DNA of 64,000 nucleotides from Sulfuricurvum sp. (GCA_030696775.1 JAUYRN010000012.1:129426-193425); one strand, 5' to 3'; numbered from the stretch's first letter, positions 18,990 to 26,651 are shown. The notes: a model not told the origin generated them from the letters alone. Numbers and translations are program-made.

Positions 18990-19735
18990 CCTCATCCAAC
19001 TTTTCCCTCCCCGACTATCTCCGCCGTATCAACTATAACGGTGAAACTCATCCCGATCTAGCAACCCTCATTGCACTCATGAGTGCACAACTCCAGTCTG
19101 TACCGTTTGAAAACACTGAAGTCCAAGCAGGTCGTATTCCCTCTCTTATTCCTGAGGATATTGTCACTAAAATTGTTACACAAGGACGGGGAGGATACTG
19201 TTACGAAGTAAATGGGCTGTTTGCTATGGCGCTCACTGCTCTCGGATTTGAGTGGTATTTTGCAGGTGCTCGTCCGATGTTTTACCCTGCTCGTCGTCCA
19301 AAAACTCATATGGTTGTTATCGTCACTATCGAGGGAAAAAGCTATTTGTGTGACACAGGATTTGGAGGCTATGGTGTACGAGAACCTTTAGAGGTTGTAG
19401 ATGCACATGGGAGCGAACAAAATGGTGATAGATTTCGTTTTGAGCTGATTGAGAAGGAATATGTCCTGAGTTCTCTCGTCAATGATGAATGGGCACCTCA
19501 ATACGGCTTTGCCCTGTCTCCGCAAGAGTGGATCGAATTTAGCCTTGCTAATCATTTCAACGCCACTCATCCCGATACCATCTTTACCCAAAAGAAACTC
19601 GCGGTGATGCAAACACCCTTGGGACGAAAAATCCTCGTGGACAATAGCCTCAAAATCATCGATAAGGGTATCACAACGATAAGTGATGTAGATTATGCCT
19701 CTGCGGCACGGGAGCATTTCGGGTTATTGATTTAA
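18986..19735 (+). CDS. arylamine N-acetyltransferase
   Basis: A 249-residue NAT-family enzyme with the papain-like catalytic triad visible as C72 (GRGGYCYE), H108 (KTHMV) and D123 (CDTGFGG). It transfers acetyl from acetyl-CoA to arylamines or related amines. Coupled to the preceding GNAT gene. Its end overlaps the convergent 114-residue gene by 12 bp. Confidence 0.93.
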   Translation: MTSSNFSLPDYLRRINYNGETHPDLATLIALMSAQLQSVPFENTEVQAGRIPSLIPEDIVTKIVTQGRGGYCYEVNGLFAMALTALGFEWYFAGARPMFYPARRPKTHMVVIVTIEGKSYLCDTGFGGYGVREPLEVVDAHGSEQNGDRFRFELIEKEYVLSSLVNDEWAPQYGFALSPQEWIEFSLANHFNATHPDTIFTQKKLAVMQTPLGRKILVDNSLKIIDKGITTISDVDYASAAREHFGLLI

Positions 19736-20068
19736 CTGTGCGATCAGCAATGCGGCTCGCACCGATGCTTTGAAGGATTTCATTTTTTCTTGAGTGATAA
19801 CAGCCATTGCCATCTCTCGCTCTTTTTTAATCTGTGCAAATAGTGTAGCTGTAGGGAAATTGCGTGCAGTATGAATCAAAGCATAAACGCTCTCATCAAA
19901 TAATTCGCTCTCAAAAGGTTCAAGTGCATCGTACAGAGCCATAAAAATAGAGCGTTGTTCCTCATCCATCTTACATGAATCATCAGTAATTTTCAGAGCA
20001 ACTGTCACTGCGCAATCTCGAGAAAATATATCGAGTCTGCTAGCAACTTTGTAAATTGGATTCATCAT
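19724..20068 (-). CDS. unknown protein, last gene of a nif accessory operon
   Basis: A 114-residue, mostly helical soluble protein (DIFSRDCAVTVALKITDD, then FESELFDESVYALIHTARNFP) of no family I recognise. Its start overlaps the end of ferredoxin 1 by 4 bp (ATGA), tying it to the ferredoxin/NifX operon. A role in nitrogen fixation is suggested only by this linkage. Confidence 0.6.
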   Translation of the reverse strand: MMNPIYKVASRLDIFSRDCAVTVALKITDDSCKMDEEQRSIFMALYDALEPFESELFDESVYALIHTARNFPTATLFAQIKKEREMAMAVITQEKMKSFKASVRAALLIAQLNQ

Positions 20069-20460
20069 CCTACTTCTTCTAAATTTTCCGGCTCTTCTTG
20101 GACGATATACCCAACTCCGCGCATCTCTATTGGAATATCTTTACGATATTTCTTCTCTCTAAATGCAGGAGATTTTGGGACACCGTTTTTTTCTGCGAGT
20201 TTGTAAATGTCTTCATTAAGAAAATGGGCATCAAACTCTTTGGTAAATGGCATATCCCACGTAATGCATCCGATACTCGGACAAATCGCGGCACATTGCG
20301 GATCATCATATACACCGACACACTCGATACACTTTTCAGGAGCCACGTAATAACGCTTGTTCCCCATCGGGCTTTGTGTATCATCTACGATCGCATTAAC
20401 AGGACATTGTTGTAAACACGCATCGCACGTGATACAGGTATCATCGATAATTACTGACAT
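20065..20460 (-). CDS. nif-type 2[4Fe-4S] ferredoxin 1
   Basis: A 131-residue ferredoxin: cluster 1 ligands C-x2-C-x2-C-x3-CP (CITCDACLQQCP), cluster 2 ligands in CIECVGVYDDPQCAAICP plus one more Cys. The long spacing in the second set is typical of FdxN-type nif ferredoxins that supply electrons to nitrogenase or to NifB/cofactor assembly. It carries an ~65-residue tail ending in an acidic PEEPENLEE stretch. Paralogous to ferredoxin 2, from which it is separated by nifX and repeat copy C. Confidence 0.88.
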   Translation of the reverse strand: MSVIIDDTCITCDACLQQCPVNAIVDDTQSPMGNKRYYVAPEKCIECVGVYDDPQCAAICPSIGCITWDMPFTKEFDAHFLNEDIYKLAEKNGVPKSPAFREKKYRKDIPIEMRGVGYIVQEEPENLEEVG

Positions 20461-20479
20461 AATTGTATCTCCTTAAGAA

Positions 20480-20591
20480 ATTCTGCCCTGTAAGGGCAAG
20501 CGTTTCAAAGAAACATCGCTAAACGCGAGCGGTTCCCTTGTTTTGTGCCTTAGCGGCAAGCGTAGCTATCTGGATGCATTCAGATAGCGTT
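20480..20591 (+). repeat. nif-region hairpin repeat, copy C
   Basis: Stem 1 TGCCCT (20484-20489)/AGGGCA (20493-20498) and 3' stem CTATCTG (20566-20572)/CAGATAG (20581-20587) flank the common core GCGGCAAGCGTAGC. It carries ~35 extra bases in the middle relative to copies A and B. Both stems differ from the other copies by paired changes. It lies between nifX and ferredoxin 1, and its 3' edge supplies the last codons of nifX. Confidence 0.75.
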
Positions 20592-20960
20592 CTCCTTAGA
20601 TGTATGAACTATACGTAAGAGCCATGGTGGCGGATTGCCCAATAATAACTCTTGAAGTTTTTTGATTGCTTCCTCAATGAGTTCATTCTCAGCCGAACGC
20701 ATCGGATAAATCTTGGAAGCCAACACCATCTTCGATGCCGTCGGACCGATTTGAGAGCAAAACATGATGTCTGCTTCTTTTACCGTCCCGATTTTGTACG
20801 CCAGTTTTTCGTGTTCGTCTTCGATCGCGTCTTGGGAGCTGTCGAGCGTTTTAATATACTCCGCTGTCTCTGACGTTACACGATACAGCTCAAAACTCTT
20901 CGACCACCCAAAATGCTGATTGACAGAGGTTCCATCCGATGAAGCGAACGCGATTAACAT
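20580..20960 (-). CDS. nifX: NifX/NafY-type Fe-Mo cofactor-binding protein
   Basis: A 126-residue protein of the dinitrogenase iron-molybdenum cofactor family: VNQHFGWSKSFELYRV at the N terminus and IMFCSQIGPTASKMV in the middle. NifX carries NifB-co or VK clusters during FeMo-co assembly. ATG follows directly on the ferredoxin 2 stop (TAAATG). The final codons (AAC GCT ATC TGA) lie inside repeat copy C, so the C terminus has been rewritten by the repeat. Confidence 0.8.
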   Translation of the reverse strand: MLIAFASSDGTSVNQHFGWSKSFELYRVTSETAEYIKTLDSSQDAIEDEHEKLAYKIGTVKEADIMFCSQIGPTASKMVLASKIYPMRSAENELIEEAIKKLQELLLGNPPPWLLRIVHTSKENAI

Positions 20961-21335
20961 TTAGACGGCTACCGCTTCACGTGCTTGACGCATTGAGGTT
21001 GAAATATCATCACGGAACGTTTGAGGAGAGACTTCCGGAGACAATAATCCACGTTTTTTGCTCGAACCAATAGCATAATCCGTACTGTTTACATAGTAAT
21101 CATTGAACTCGGCCGTATATGGCATATCCCAAACAATACACTCTTCCGTAGGACAAGCTGCTGCACACGCAGGAACTTCAGCATGACCAACACACTCGAT
21201 ACATTTTTCCGGTTTGACATAGGTAAATTCCCAATCATCACGAGGTGAATCGCCCTCACTTGCAATCGCACTTACTGGACACTCATCAATACACGCATCA
21301 CAATTGATACATAAATCGGTAATCATTACAGCCAT
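20961..21335 (-). CDS. nif-type 2[4Fe-4S] ferredoxin 2
   Basis: A 124-residue paralogue of ferredoxin 1 with CINCDACIDECP and CIECVGHAEVPACAAACP ligand sets. ATG 21335 has AAGGAG 9 nt before it; the longer frame to 21377 would begin inside repeat copy D. The C-terminal ~55 residues lack cysteine and differ from ferredoxin 1. It probably donates electrons within nitrogen fixation. Confidence 0.88.
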   Translation of the reverse strand: MAVMITDLCINCDACIDECPVSAIASEGDSPRDDWEFTYVKPEKCIECVGHAEVPACAAACPTEECIVWDMPYTAEFNDYYVNSTDYAIGSSKKRGLLSPEVSPQTFRDDISTSMRQAREAVAV

Positions 21336-21361
21336 AATAGACTCCTTGGTATATTTTTTAA

Positions 21362-21438
21362 AACGCCATCGGAACACGTCCCGATTGGCTACGCTAACGC
21401 TAAGTTCTCTTCGGCAGAGAGCCCGCGCACTTAAGTGC
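21362..21438 (-). repeat. nif-region hairpin repeat, copy D
   Basis: Minus orientation. The conserved part (21362-21400) reads GCGTAGCC, then ATCGG/CCGAT stem, then GGCGTT. The remainder is divergent in sequence but still forms hairpins: TCTCT/AGAGA (21406-21420) and GCAC/GTGC (21427-21438). It lies in the 104-bp gap between the TOBE gene and ferredoxin 2. Confidence 0.65.
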
Positions 21439-21439
21439 T

Positions 21440-21892
21440 TTATCTATTTTTCAATTGATATAATTTGTCTTTGCATTTTTCGTACGAGGTGGAGTCCAAT
21501 ACGGGGAGGAGTTTTATATCCACCGCTTTGAGCAGCAAGGTCACTGAACACCCCTCACAAAGTTCCATCCGATCAAATGCATCGGTAGTAATAAGCGAAT
21601 TCATAATGCCGCAAGGTGTCTCCACACTCACTTCACTCAGCACCAAACCCTTACGAAAATGTTGCAGTTCACCTGAGAGATGGTTTTCAATCGAAACACT
21701 TCCCTCTTTGGAACCGGTACACAACGATATTGCTGCCTCTTGTATACGACATTCCACCTCATCACCGATTTTGAGCCATTTAGGTGCTTCGGTTTTGAGA
21801 AGTTTTAAAACGGTCTCTTTTGTGCGAACGGTGATGCAGCTAAAGAATTGATCACTTTTGATCTCTTCCACGTATGCCGGAAATGAGTTCAT
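21440..21892 (-). CDS. TOBE-domain (molybdate/molybdopterin-binding) protein
   Basis: A 150-residue protein with two Mop/TOBE-like halves (about 8-65 and 75-140), e.g. IKSDQFFSCITVRT and LSEVSVETPCGIMNSLITTDAFDRMELCEGCSV. TOBE modules bind molybdate or tungstate. Placed between ferredoxin 2 and the Sel1-NifU(C) gene, it plausibly holds molybdate for FeMo-co assembly, though it could be a sensor. Confidence 0.7.
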   Translation of the reverse strand: MNSFPAYVEEIKSDQFFSCITVRTKETVLKLLKTEAPKWLKIGDEVECRIQEAAISLCTGSKEGSVSIENHLSGELQHFRKGLVLSEVSVETPCGIMNSLITTDAFDRMELCEGCSVTLLLKAVDIKLLPVLDSTSYEKCKDKLYQLKNR

Positions 21893-21901
21893 AATAGCCT
21901 C

Positions 21902-22630
21902 CTACCAAAGATAGATCACGATTCTTTTATCGATAACGTTTTCAAACTGTTCGAGTATCATCCCAGCAGTAGAGGTAGGTCCTAAATGACATCCTGAACA
22001 CGCACCCAAATAACGCAGCCATATTTCAGGAGTATCACCGCTCACATAGTTGACCAACTCAACACCTCCACCGTCACTTGCGAGGATAGGTCCTAGATTT
22101 TCACTAATAACGGTTTCAACTTTGGCACGCTGGTGAAAGAGATCCATCATCCTAAATGCGACATTTATGTCGTTATCTTCATTTTGGTTACTTACATAGG
22201 TCAACAGTGAATGGGCTTGCGCTTCTCCAGCATGTGCTGCTTTTATCATCCATTTCATCGAGTTCAAAACATCATCATTACGGAGTAAAATCCCCAGTTT
22301 TAGCTGTGCCGTTGCCATATTGGCCTCTGCTGCTACCCTATAATGACGAATCGATTCTTCCATATTTGCAGTGACACCGATGCCGTTTTCGTACATACCG
22401 CCCAGATAAAATGCTGCCGTTTCATGCCCCAAAGATGCTGCACGTTCAAAAAGTTCATACGCCTTATAAATATTCTTTGGCATACCGAAACCTTTGACAT
22501 GCATTGTTCCAAGATTGACCATTGCATTACTGTTAGAGTCACCAAGAGATTCCCAAATCGCTTTTGCACTCATGTAATCTTTCGCATCGTAAGCTTTAAT
22601 CGCCTGCTGCATCAATGTCTCTTCTTCCAT
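21902..22630 (-). CDS. Sel1-repeat/NifU C-terminal domain fusion
   Basis: A 242-residue protein. About residues 5-150 are Sel1-like helical repeats (AYELFERAASLGHETAAFYL, GVTANMEESIRHYRVAAEAN). The last ~75 residues are an Nfu domain with the CxxC cluster site (ACSGCHLGPTST) and DGGGVEL. Nfu domains bind a transient [4Fe-4S] cluster, while Sel1 repeats mediate protein contacts, so a cluster-delivery adaptor is inferred. ATG 22630 has GGAG five nt upstream. It is first in its operon, 37 nt downstream of a sigma-54-like site. Confidence 0.78.
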   Translation of the reverse strand: MEEETLMQQAIKAYDAKDYMSAKAIWESLGDSNSNAMVNLGTMHVKGFGMPKNIYKAYELFERAASLGHETAAFYLGGMYENGIGVTANMEESIRHYRVAAEANMATAQLKLGILLRNDDVLNSMKWMIKAAHAGEAQAHSLLTYVSNQNEDNDINVAFRMMDLFHQRAKVETVISENLGPILASDGGGVELVNYVSGDTPEIWLRYLGACSGCHLGPTSTAGMILEQFENVIDKRIVIYLW

Positions 22631-22667
22631 GGTCACTCCCTATTTTTACTCTTATTAAGAGACCCAT

Positions 22668-22683
22668 TGCAATTGCTGTTCAC
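22668..22683 (-). promoter_or_regulatory. sigma-54-like promoter for the Sel1-Nfu/ferredoxin/nifX operon
   Basis: Read on the minus strand: GTGAACAGCAATTGCA. The GAAC-N5-TTGCA core matches the sites before nifU and tpx, and the -12 GC is correctly spaced from the -24 region. It ends 37 nt before ATG 22630. Confidence 0.5.
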
Positions 22684-22688
22684 ACCTA

Positions 22689-22704
22689 AAGAATAAAAAA
22701 TGCA
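22689..22704 (+). promoter_or_regulatory. sigma-54-like promoter for the three small nif-linked genes
   Basis: AAGAATAAAAAATGCA ends 35 nt before ATG 22740. It matches the site before the PII-like gene (AGGAATAAAATATGCA) in 13 of 16 positions. The -24 doublet is AG rather than GG. Confidence 0.4.
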
Positions 22705-22739
22705 TAAGAGCTGTTAATTACATACACGAAGAGTCCAAC

Positions 22740-22961
22740 ATGGAATATATCATCACCTCAGAGATGGAAGAGATACGTCAACTCATCGCCCAAACTGCCG
22801 CCAAGCGAAATGTTCTCAAAATAGAGATGGAAAAATGGTATGAGACCAATAATAAACGATTTGATCGTACCAATGAGCTCATAACCGTCGATTCAACTCT
22901 GTCTGAGCTCGACAGCCATTACAAACGGCTATGGGATTACCATAATAAAAAAGCATCTTAA
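22740..22961 (+). CDS. small unknown protein, nif-linked
   Basis: A 73-residue, highly charged helical protein (EMEEIRQLIAQTAAKRNVLKIEMEKWYETNN), probably a short coiled coil. Not recognised. It begins a three-gene plus-strand unit divergent from the Sel1-Nfu operon, with 9 bp to the next gene and AAGGAG between them. Confidence 0.6.
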   Translation: MEYIITSEMEEIRQLIAQTAAKRNVLKIEMEKWYETNNKRFDRTNELITVDSTLSELDSHYKRLWDYHNKKAS

Positions 22962-22970
22962 GGAGTTAAA

Positions 22971-23456
22971 ATGAATGAAAATTTAAAAAGCGAAGTGCTT
23001 AAACACGCCCGTGTAGCATTTGAACAAGCATGCACTCTACGTGACAATGAACGATTGGAAGTCTATATCTACGACGGGAGCGTCAAATCCTCTGACGTAT
23101 TAAGTGAAGATCACACGATCATCTATACACCTAATCGAATTTTGTGTTATCAGGTATGGGGTCACGATTATCTAGAGGATGAGATTTGCGCATGGATCGA
23201 TCACGCCCGAGCGGAAATAAGCCCCAAACCTCTCGAAGAGAGCATCGTCGAAACTCTCAATAAAGTTGCTATTTCCAAAGGGCTCACCCCCGATGAAATC
23301 AACACGAATGAAGTTTTTGCCAACTTGCGCATGGAACAAATCGAACAGATCGAACACGCTATCATCGAATACTGGTGGGATAACAAAGAAGTAGAAAATG
23401 CCAAATCCCTCGCACTAGAGCAGATCACTACCGCATTACGGAGCATGGAGGGATGA
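22971..23456 (+). CDS. unknown protein, nif-linked
   Basis: A 161-residue soluble acidic protein. The middle reads DHTIIYTPNRILCYQVWGHDYLEDEICAWI, and the second half is helical with a WWDNKEVENAK element. No known domain recognised. It is preceded by a clear AAGGAG and overlaps the next gene by 4 bp. A nitrogen-fixation link rests on location and the shared putative promoter. Confidence 0.65.
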   Translation: MNENLKSEVLKHARVAFEQACTLRDNERLEVYIYDGSVKSSDVLSEDHTIIYTPNRILCYQVWGHDYLEDEICAWIDHARAEISPKPLEESIVETLNKVAISKGLTPDEINTNEVFANLRMEQIEQIEHAIIEYWWDNKEVENAKSLALEQITTALRSMEG

Positions 23457-23680
23457 TCCTAACCCTCCACTCCATCGACAAAACGTTCCACATAAACATC
23501 ACTGCCGATCAGTTTACACATCTACGTTCTCCTGATATCAGCAGTAACGAAATCATGGCTATTGCATCTGAGTGTGAAGTTGATCCTATACTCTTGGCAG
23601 AATATGCAGCAGATTTGAAAAAATCAGCAAAAGAGATGATAGAAATCGATGGGTCGTGTGATTACAGCAACCATCTTTAA
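23453..23680 (+). CDS. small unknown protein, nif-linked
   Basis: A 75-residue protein with an N-terminal beta segment (LTLHSIDKTFHINITADQF) and a helical C half (DPILLAEYAADLKKSAKEM). Its ATG overlaps the preceding stop (ATGATC within GGATGA), so translation is coupled. No family recognised. Confidence 0.55.
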   Translation: MILTLHSIDKTFHINITADQFTHLRSPDISSNEIMAIASECEVDPILLAEYAADLKKSAKEMIEIDGSCDYSNHL

Positions 23681-23699
23681 ACAAACATCAGATACTTTT

Positions 23700-23906
23700 T
23701 TAGATAATCCCATCCGAAATATCTCCTTCTTCTATTGGATCATTTGATTGAACTATTGCAATACGTTCTAATAATGAATGTTTTTCTTTTTTTAGACCAT
23801 CATATTCATGGATTTTTATCGAATCGATGATGTTAAGTTTATTGCGAGGGGTATCCGTTCCATCTTGATTGAACGAACTATTTTCGAGGTGATACTTTGA
23901 TGCCAT
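23700..23906 (-). CDS. small unknown protein, second of an overlapping pair
   Basis: A 68-residue charged protein beginning MASKYHLENSS. It overlaps the upstream small frame by 29 bp, and no convincing ribosome site is seen. The pair has the size and layout of a toxin-antitoxin module, but neither protein matches a family I know; it could equally be the remains of one gene split by a frameshift. Confidence 0.3.
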   Translation of the reverse strand: MASKYHLENSSFNQDGTDTPRNKLNIIDSIKIHEYDGLKKEKHSLLERIAIVQSNDPIEEGDISDGII

Positions 23907-24066
23907 AGCGATTTTTCAAGTCTTGAACTTTTTTGACCACGTCACTATTTGCGAGTTGATAGCCTTCTATAAGCTGTGTTGTATAAATGATTTTTTTGAG
24001 AGTATCAGCAGATATTGGATTTTTACTCACGATACCTTCTTTACGTATATTTTGATAATTATACAC
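23878..24066 (-). CDS. small unknown protein, possible antitoxin-like
   Basis: A 62-residue frame starting at a GTG, with helix-rich sequence (DTLKKIIYTTQLIEGYQLANSDVV) and a basic end (RYGIKVSPRK). The GTG lies within a TATAAT-like stretch, so the true start is doubtful. Recognised only as a possible small regulatory or antitoxin-like protein. Confidence 0.3.
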   Translation of the reverse strand: MYNYQNIRKEGIVSKNPISADTLKKIIYTTQLIEGYQLANSDVVKKVQDLKNRYGIKVSPRK

Positions 24067-24124
24067 TGAATAGACTTAGATGAGAACGCCATAAAGTTAA
24101 ATAACCAATGGTGATTTTATTTTC

Positions 24125-24181
24125 GGAAGTGGGACTTTAGTCCCGCTATTTAAGCATTTGCGACACTGAAGTGTCACTTCC
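24125..24181. repeat. nested palindromic repeat
   Basis: Outer arms GGAAGTG (24125-24131) and CACTTCC (24175-24181) enclose two perfect hairpins, GGGACT-TT-AGTCCC (24131-24144) and GACACT-GA-AGTGTC (24062+100 to 24175, i.e. 24162-24175). This REP-like element sits in the 349-bp gene-free stretch 24067-24415, which otherwise holds only the next repeat. Confidence 0.7.
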
Positions 24182-24303
24182 AAAAAGCTTAACTTAATAA
24201 CAGAAACTTCGATGAGTAATTCGAGAATCCAGTTCTAAAATAATGTTTTCTTCTCAGGATTAAGGGGACAAAAGATACCATTAAAACATATATAAGTTTT
24301 TTG

Positions 24304-24366
24304 CCGTTCGTGGTGAGCTTGTCGAACCACGAACACCTCACCCTTCGACAGGCTAAGGGCGAACGG
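24304..24366. repeat. REP-like double hairpin (GTTCGTGGT... family)
   Basis: Outer arms CCGTTCG (24304-24310)/CGAACGG (24360-24366). Inside are GTTCGTGGT/ACCACGAAC (24306-24334) and CCCTT/AAGGG (24341-24359). It matches the very widespread bacterial intergenic repeat whose minus-strand translation gives the familiar spurious 'LSKG...VVRQAHHER' peptide. Confidence 0.8.
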
Positions 24367-24415
24367 TGATAAAAAGCAATTGGAAAGTCTCAAACAATGA
24401 AGAGTAGAGGGTAGT

Positions 24416-26464
24416 ATGCAACATCGTGACATTCCAAAGAAATCCATAGAAGATGGTGATGATTTAAAATTTGCTCCATTCGCATCCAGAGTGGCTCAAG
24501 GGATATTGAATTATTCTCAAGATGAAACATTTATTGTATCTCTTGAAGGGGAATGGGGAAGTGGTAAAACAACTCTTATCAATTTTATAAAAGAAGATTT
24601 GAAAAAAGAGAGAGATAAAGTTGAAATTTTAGATTTCAATCCTTGGCTTATCACAGGTATTGAGCAAATAATAAAAGTTTTTTTTGATGAATTAATAAAG
24701 GTTTTATCTTACAATTCATTTAGGGTGAAATGGAATGAAGATATTAAGAAAGACTTGCAAACATTGGCTTCGTTGATTTTGCCAGATAATATCAACATAG
24801 ATGTAGGTTTGATTAAATTCGGTTATAAACCAAAAGATACTTTATTACCAAAAAATGAAAAGACCTTAGCGCAAATCAAAGAAAAAATAAATGAATATCT
24901 AAGAAATTCTGGTAAAAAAATCGTTGTTATTATTGATGATATTGATCGACTTACCGACCAAGAGACAGAGTTAATATTTAGGTTAACAAAAGGAATTGCT
25001 GATTTTGATAATCTGATTTATATACTACTCTATGACAAAGGCGTCGTGTCAAAATCGCTTGAAAAATTTAAAGCTGAGAATGGACAAAAATATTTAGAAA
25101 AGATTGTGCAGTATCCACTAACAGTTCCAAAACCACATACAACTACAATAAAAAAACTATTATTTAAAGAGCTTGATGAAATACTAGCAAAGCTTGACAG
25201 TGAAAATGTAAAGTATATTTTTAATAAAGAAACATGGGGTCAAGTCCATTTAATAGTAGACAAGTATATAAAAACAGTGAGAGATATTAATAAAATAGTT
25301 AATATTATCTCTTTTGAATATCCAATTATCGCAACAGAAGTAAATTTTACAGATTTTTTTGTAATCTCTCTCATTAAATTAAAAAATCATCCTCTTTATG
25401 AGCTAATTCAAAATAAGCCAAGTGATTTTTTTATTGATAATCATAGAGTCTATAAAGCTGAAGACGAAAAAAAAAGAATTATAGAAAACTTTGATGAAAA
25501 TATGAAAGATTTTCATGATTTCAAAGATTTATTGGAAATCATTTTTCCGATTTTTAGTGAATACGACTATCGAAATTTAGGCAGGCACGAAACAAAATAC
25601 ATTAGTGATATTTATTATTTTGAAAACTATTTTTCTTTTTCAATATCTGATGACAAACTTTCTATGAAAGAATATTATTTTGTAAGAGAGAAATTTTTGA
25701 GTTCAAACTTTGAAGACTTTAAAGATGTTTTGATTGAGATTGATAAGCAACAAAAAAGTCATTATTTTTTAGATATGTTTTATGAATTTAAAGATCCTAT
25801 GGAGACAAAAGAGATTGAAAATACTTTTTACAATACATTGAAAGTTTGTAAACTGCTTAAAAGCGAGAAGACAGGTTTCTATCTGAATGCATCATATAGT
25901 TATCAATACTTAGGATATAGTTTACTTTTAAAGCATAAATGTGTAGATGATTTTCTATTAAATTTTTACAAAAATGATAAGGAAGTTTCTTTCATAATAA
26001 AATGTGAATTATTAAAGGATATGAAAGAAGAAATTGAAAAAACACATAGTGACAAAAAGATAATTATAAAGAATGAAACTCTTGAAGAACTTAATACCAT
26101 TGTAAAAGACAGGTTAGAAAATATTACGCTAAACAATATTTTAGAAGATTTGTATCCATCGTATATAGTGTATCTTTTTGATAGTTTTGATGCTAAATTT
26201 GAAAATTTATCTATAGAACTAACAGATTATATTTTTCAAGGAACTAAAAACTTTTTTGAAATTTTGAAAGTATTTGAGAGAGTGAGTAGAGTTAGTTCAT
26301 CCAACAATGGAGTGTATGACAAATATTCAATTGCTAAAGATCATCTTTCAAGATTAATTGATTTAAGTGAAGTAGAAGAATATATAAAAAGCTTAAATGT
26401 ATCAACATTGACAGATGAAGAAAATCTTTTGTTGAGCTATTGGAATAATAATGATAGATGGTAA
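24416..26464 (+). CDS. KAP-family P-loop NTPase
   Basis: A 682-residue protein with Walker A GEWGSGKTT at 45-53, the KAP-typical FNPW at 74-77 and Walker B IVVIIDDIDRL at about 169-179. Many KAP proteins carry membrane helices inside the NTPase domain; none is evident here. The C-terminal ~350 residues are charged and unrecognised. KAP NTPases include the F-plasmid phage-exclusion protein PifA, so defence is possible but unproven. The gene is visibly AT- and Lys/Phe/Asp-rich compared with the nif genes on both sides and is flanked by palindromic repeats, which suggests acquisition. Confidence 0.82.
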   Translation: MQHRDIPKKSIEDGDDLKFAPFASRVAQGILNYSQDETFIVSLEGEWGSGKTTLINFIKEDLKKERDKVEILDFNPWLITGIEQIIKVFFDELIKVLSYNSFRVKWNEDIKKDLQTLASLILPDNINIDVGLIKFGYKPKDTLLPKNEKTLAQIKEKINEYLRNSGKKIVVIIDDIDRLTDQETELIFRLTKGIADFDNLIYILLYDKGVVSKSLEKFKAENGQKYLEKIVQYPLTVPKPHTTTIKKLLFKELDEILAKLDSENVKYIFNKETWGQVHLIVDKYIKTVRDINKIVNIISFEYPIIATEVNFTDFFVISLIKLKNHPLYELIQNKPSDFFIDNHRVYKAEDEKKRIIENFDENMKDFHDFKDLLEIIFPIFSEYDYRNLGRHETKYISDIYYFENYFSFSISDDKLSMKEYYFVREKFLSSNFEDFKDVLIEIDKQQKSHYFLDMFYEFKDPMETKEIENTFYNTLKVCKLLKSEKTGFYLNASYSYQYLGYSLLLKHKCVDDFLLNFYKNDKEVSFIIKCELLKDMKEEIEKTHSDKKIIIKNETLEELNTIVKDRLENITLNNILEDLYPSYIVYLFDSFDAKFENLSIELTDYIFQGTKNFFEILKVFERVSRVSSSNNGVYDKYSIAKDHLSRLIDLSEVEEYIKSLNVSTLTDEENLLLSYWNNNDRW

Positions 26465-26502
26465 GAAAATATGACCAACATACAAAGTAAAAATGAGCGA
26501 AG

Positions 26503-26610
26503 ATGACTAAAACGATTATATTAGCCCAAGGTAACGGTGGTAAAGAGAACAATAAACGCCCTCTATCCAAACTCATCAAAGACATCTCTATAGAATTAGA
26601 GCTGATATAA
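26503..26610 (+). pseudogene. possible hypE 5' remnant
   Basis: A 35-residue frame whose first 17 residues (MTKTIILAQGNGGKENN) resemble the N terminus of the hydrogenase maturation protein HypE. The rest of HypE is absent and the frame stops early. It lies just after the KAP gene and before a palindrome, as if debris at the edge of an insertion. The assignment rests on a short match. Confidence 0.3.
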
Positions 26611-26624
26611 ATGAGAAAAGATAG

Positions 26625-26645
26625 ATCCCGTATCAAGTACGGGAT
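26625..26645. repeat. ATCCCGTA/TACGGGAT palindrome
   Basis: An 8-bp perfect stem (26625-26632/26638-26645) around TCAAG, followed by GACG. This is the common dispersed 'CCCG.ATCAAG..CGGGATGAC' intergenic element. There is no T-run, so it is not a standard terminator. It marks the right side of the KAP segment. Confidence 0.65.
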
Positions 26646-26651
26646 GACGAG

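Noticed and set aside
24235-24447. 70-residue minus-strand frame containing LSLSKGEVFVVRQAHHERQ
   Set aside because: This is the well-known spurious translation of the REP-like palindrome at 24304-24366, not a gene.
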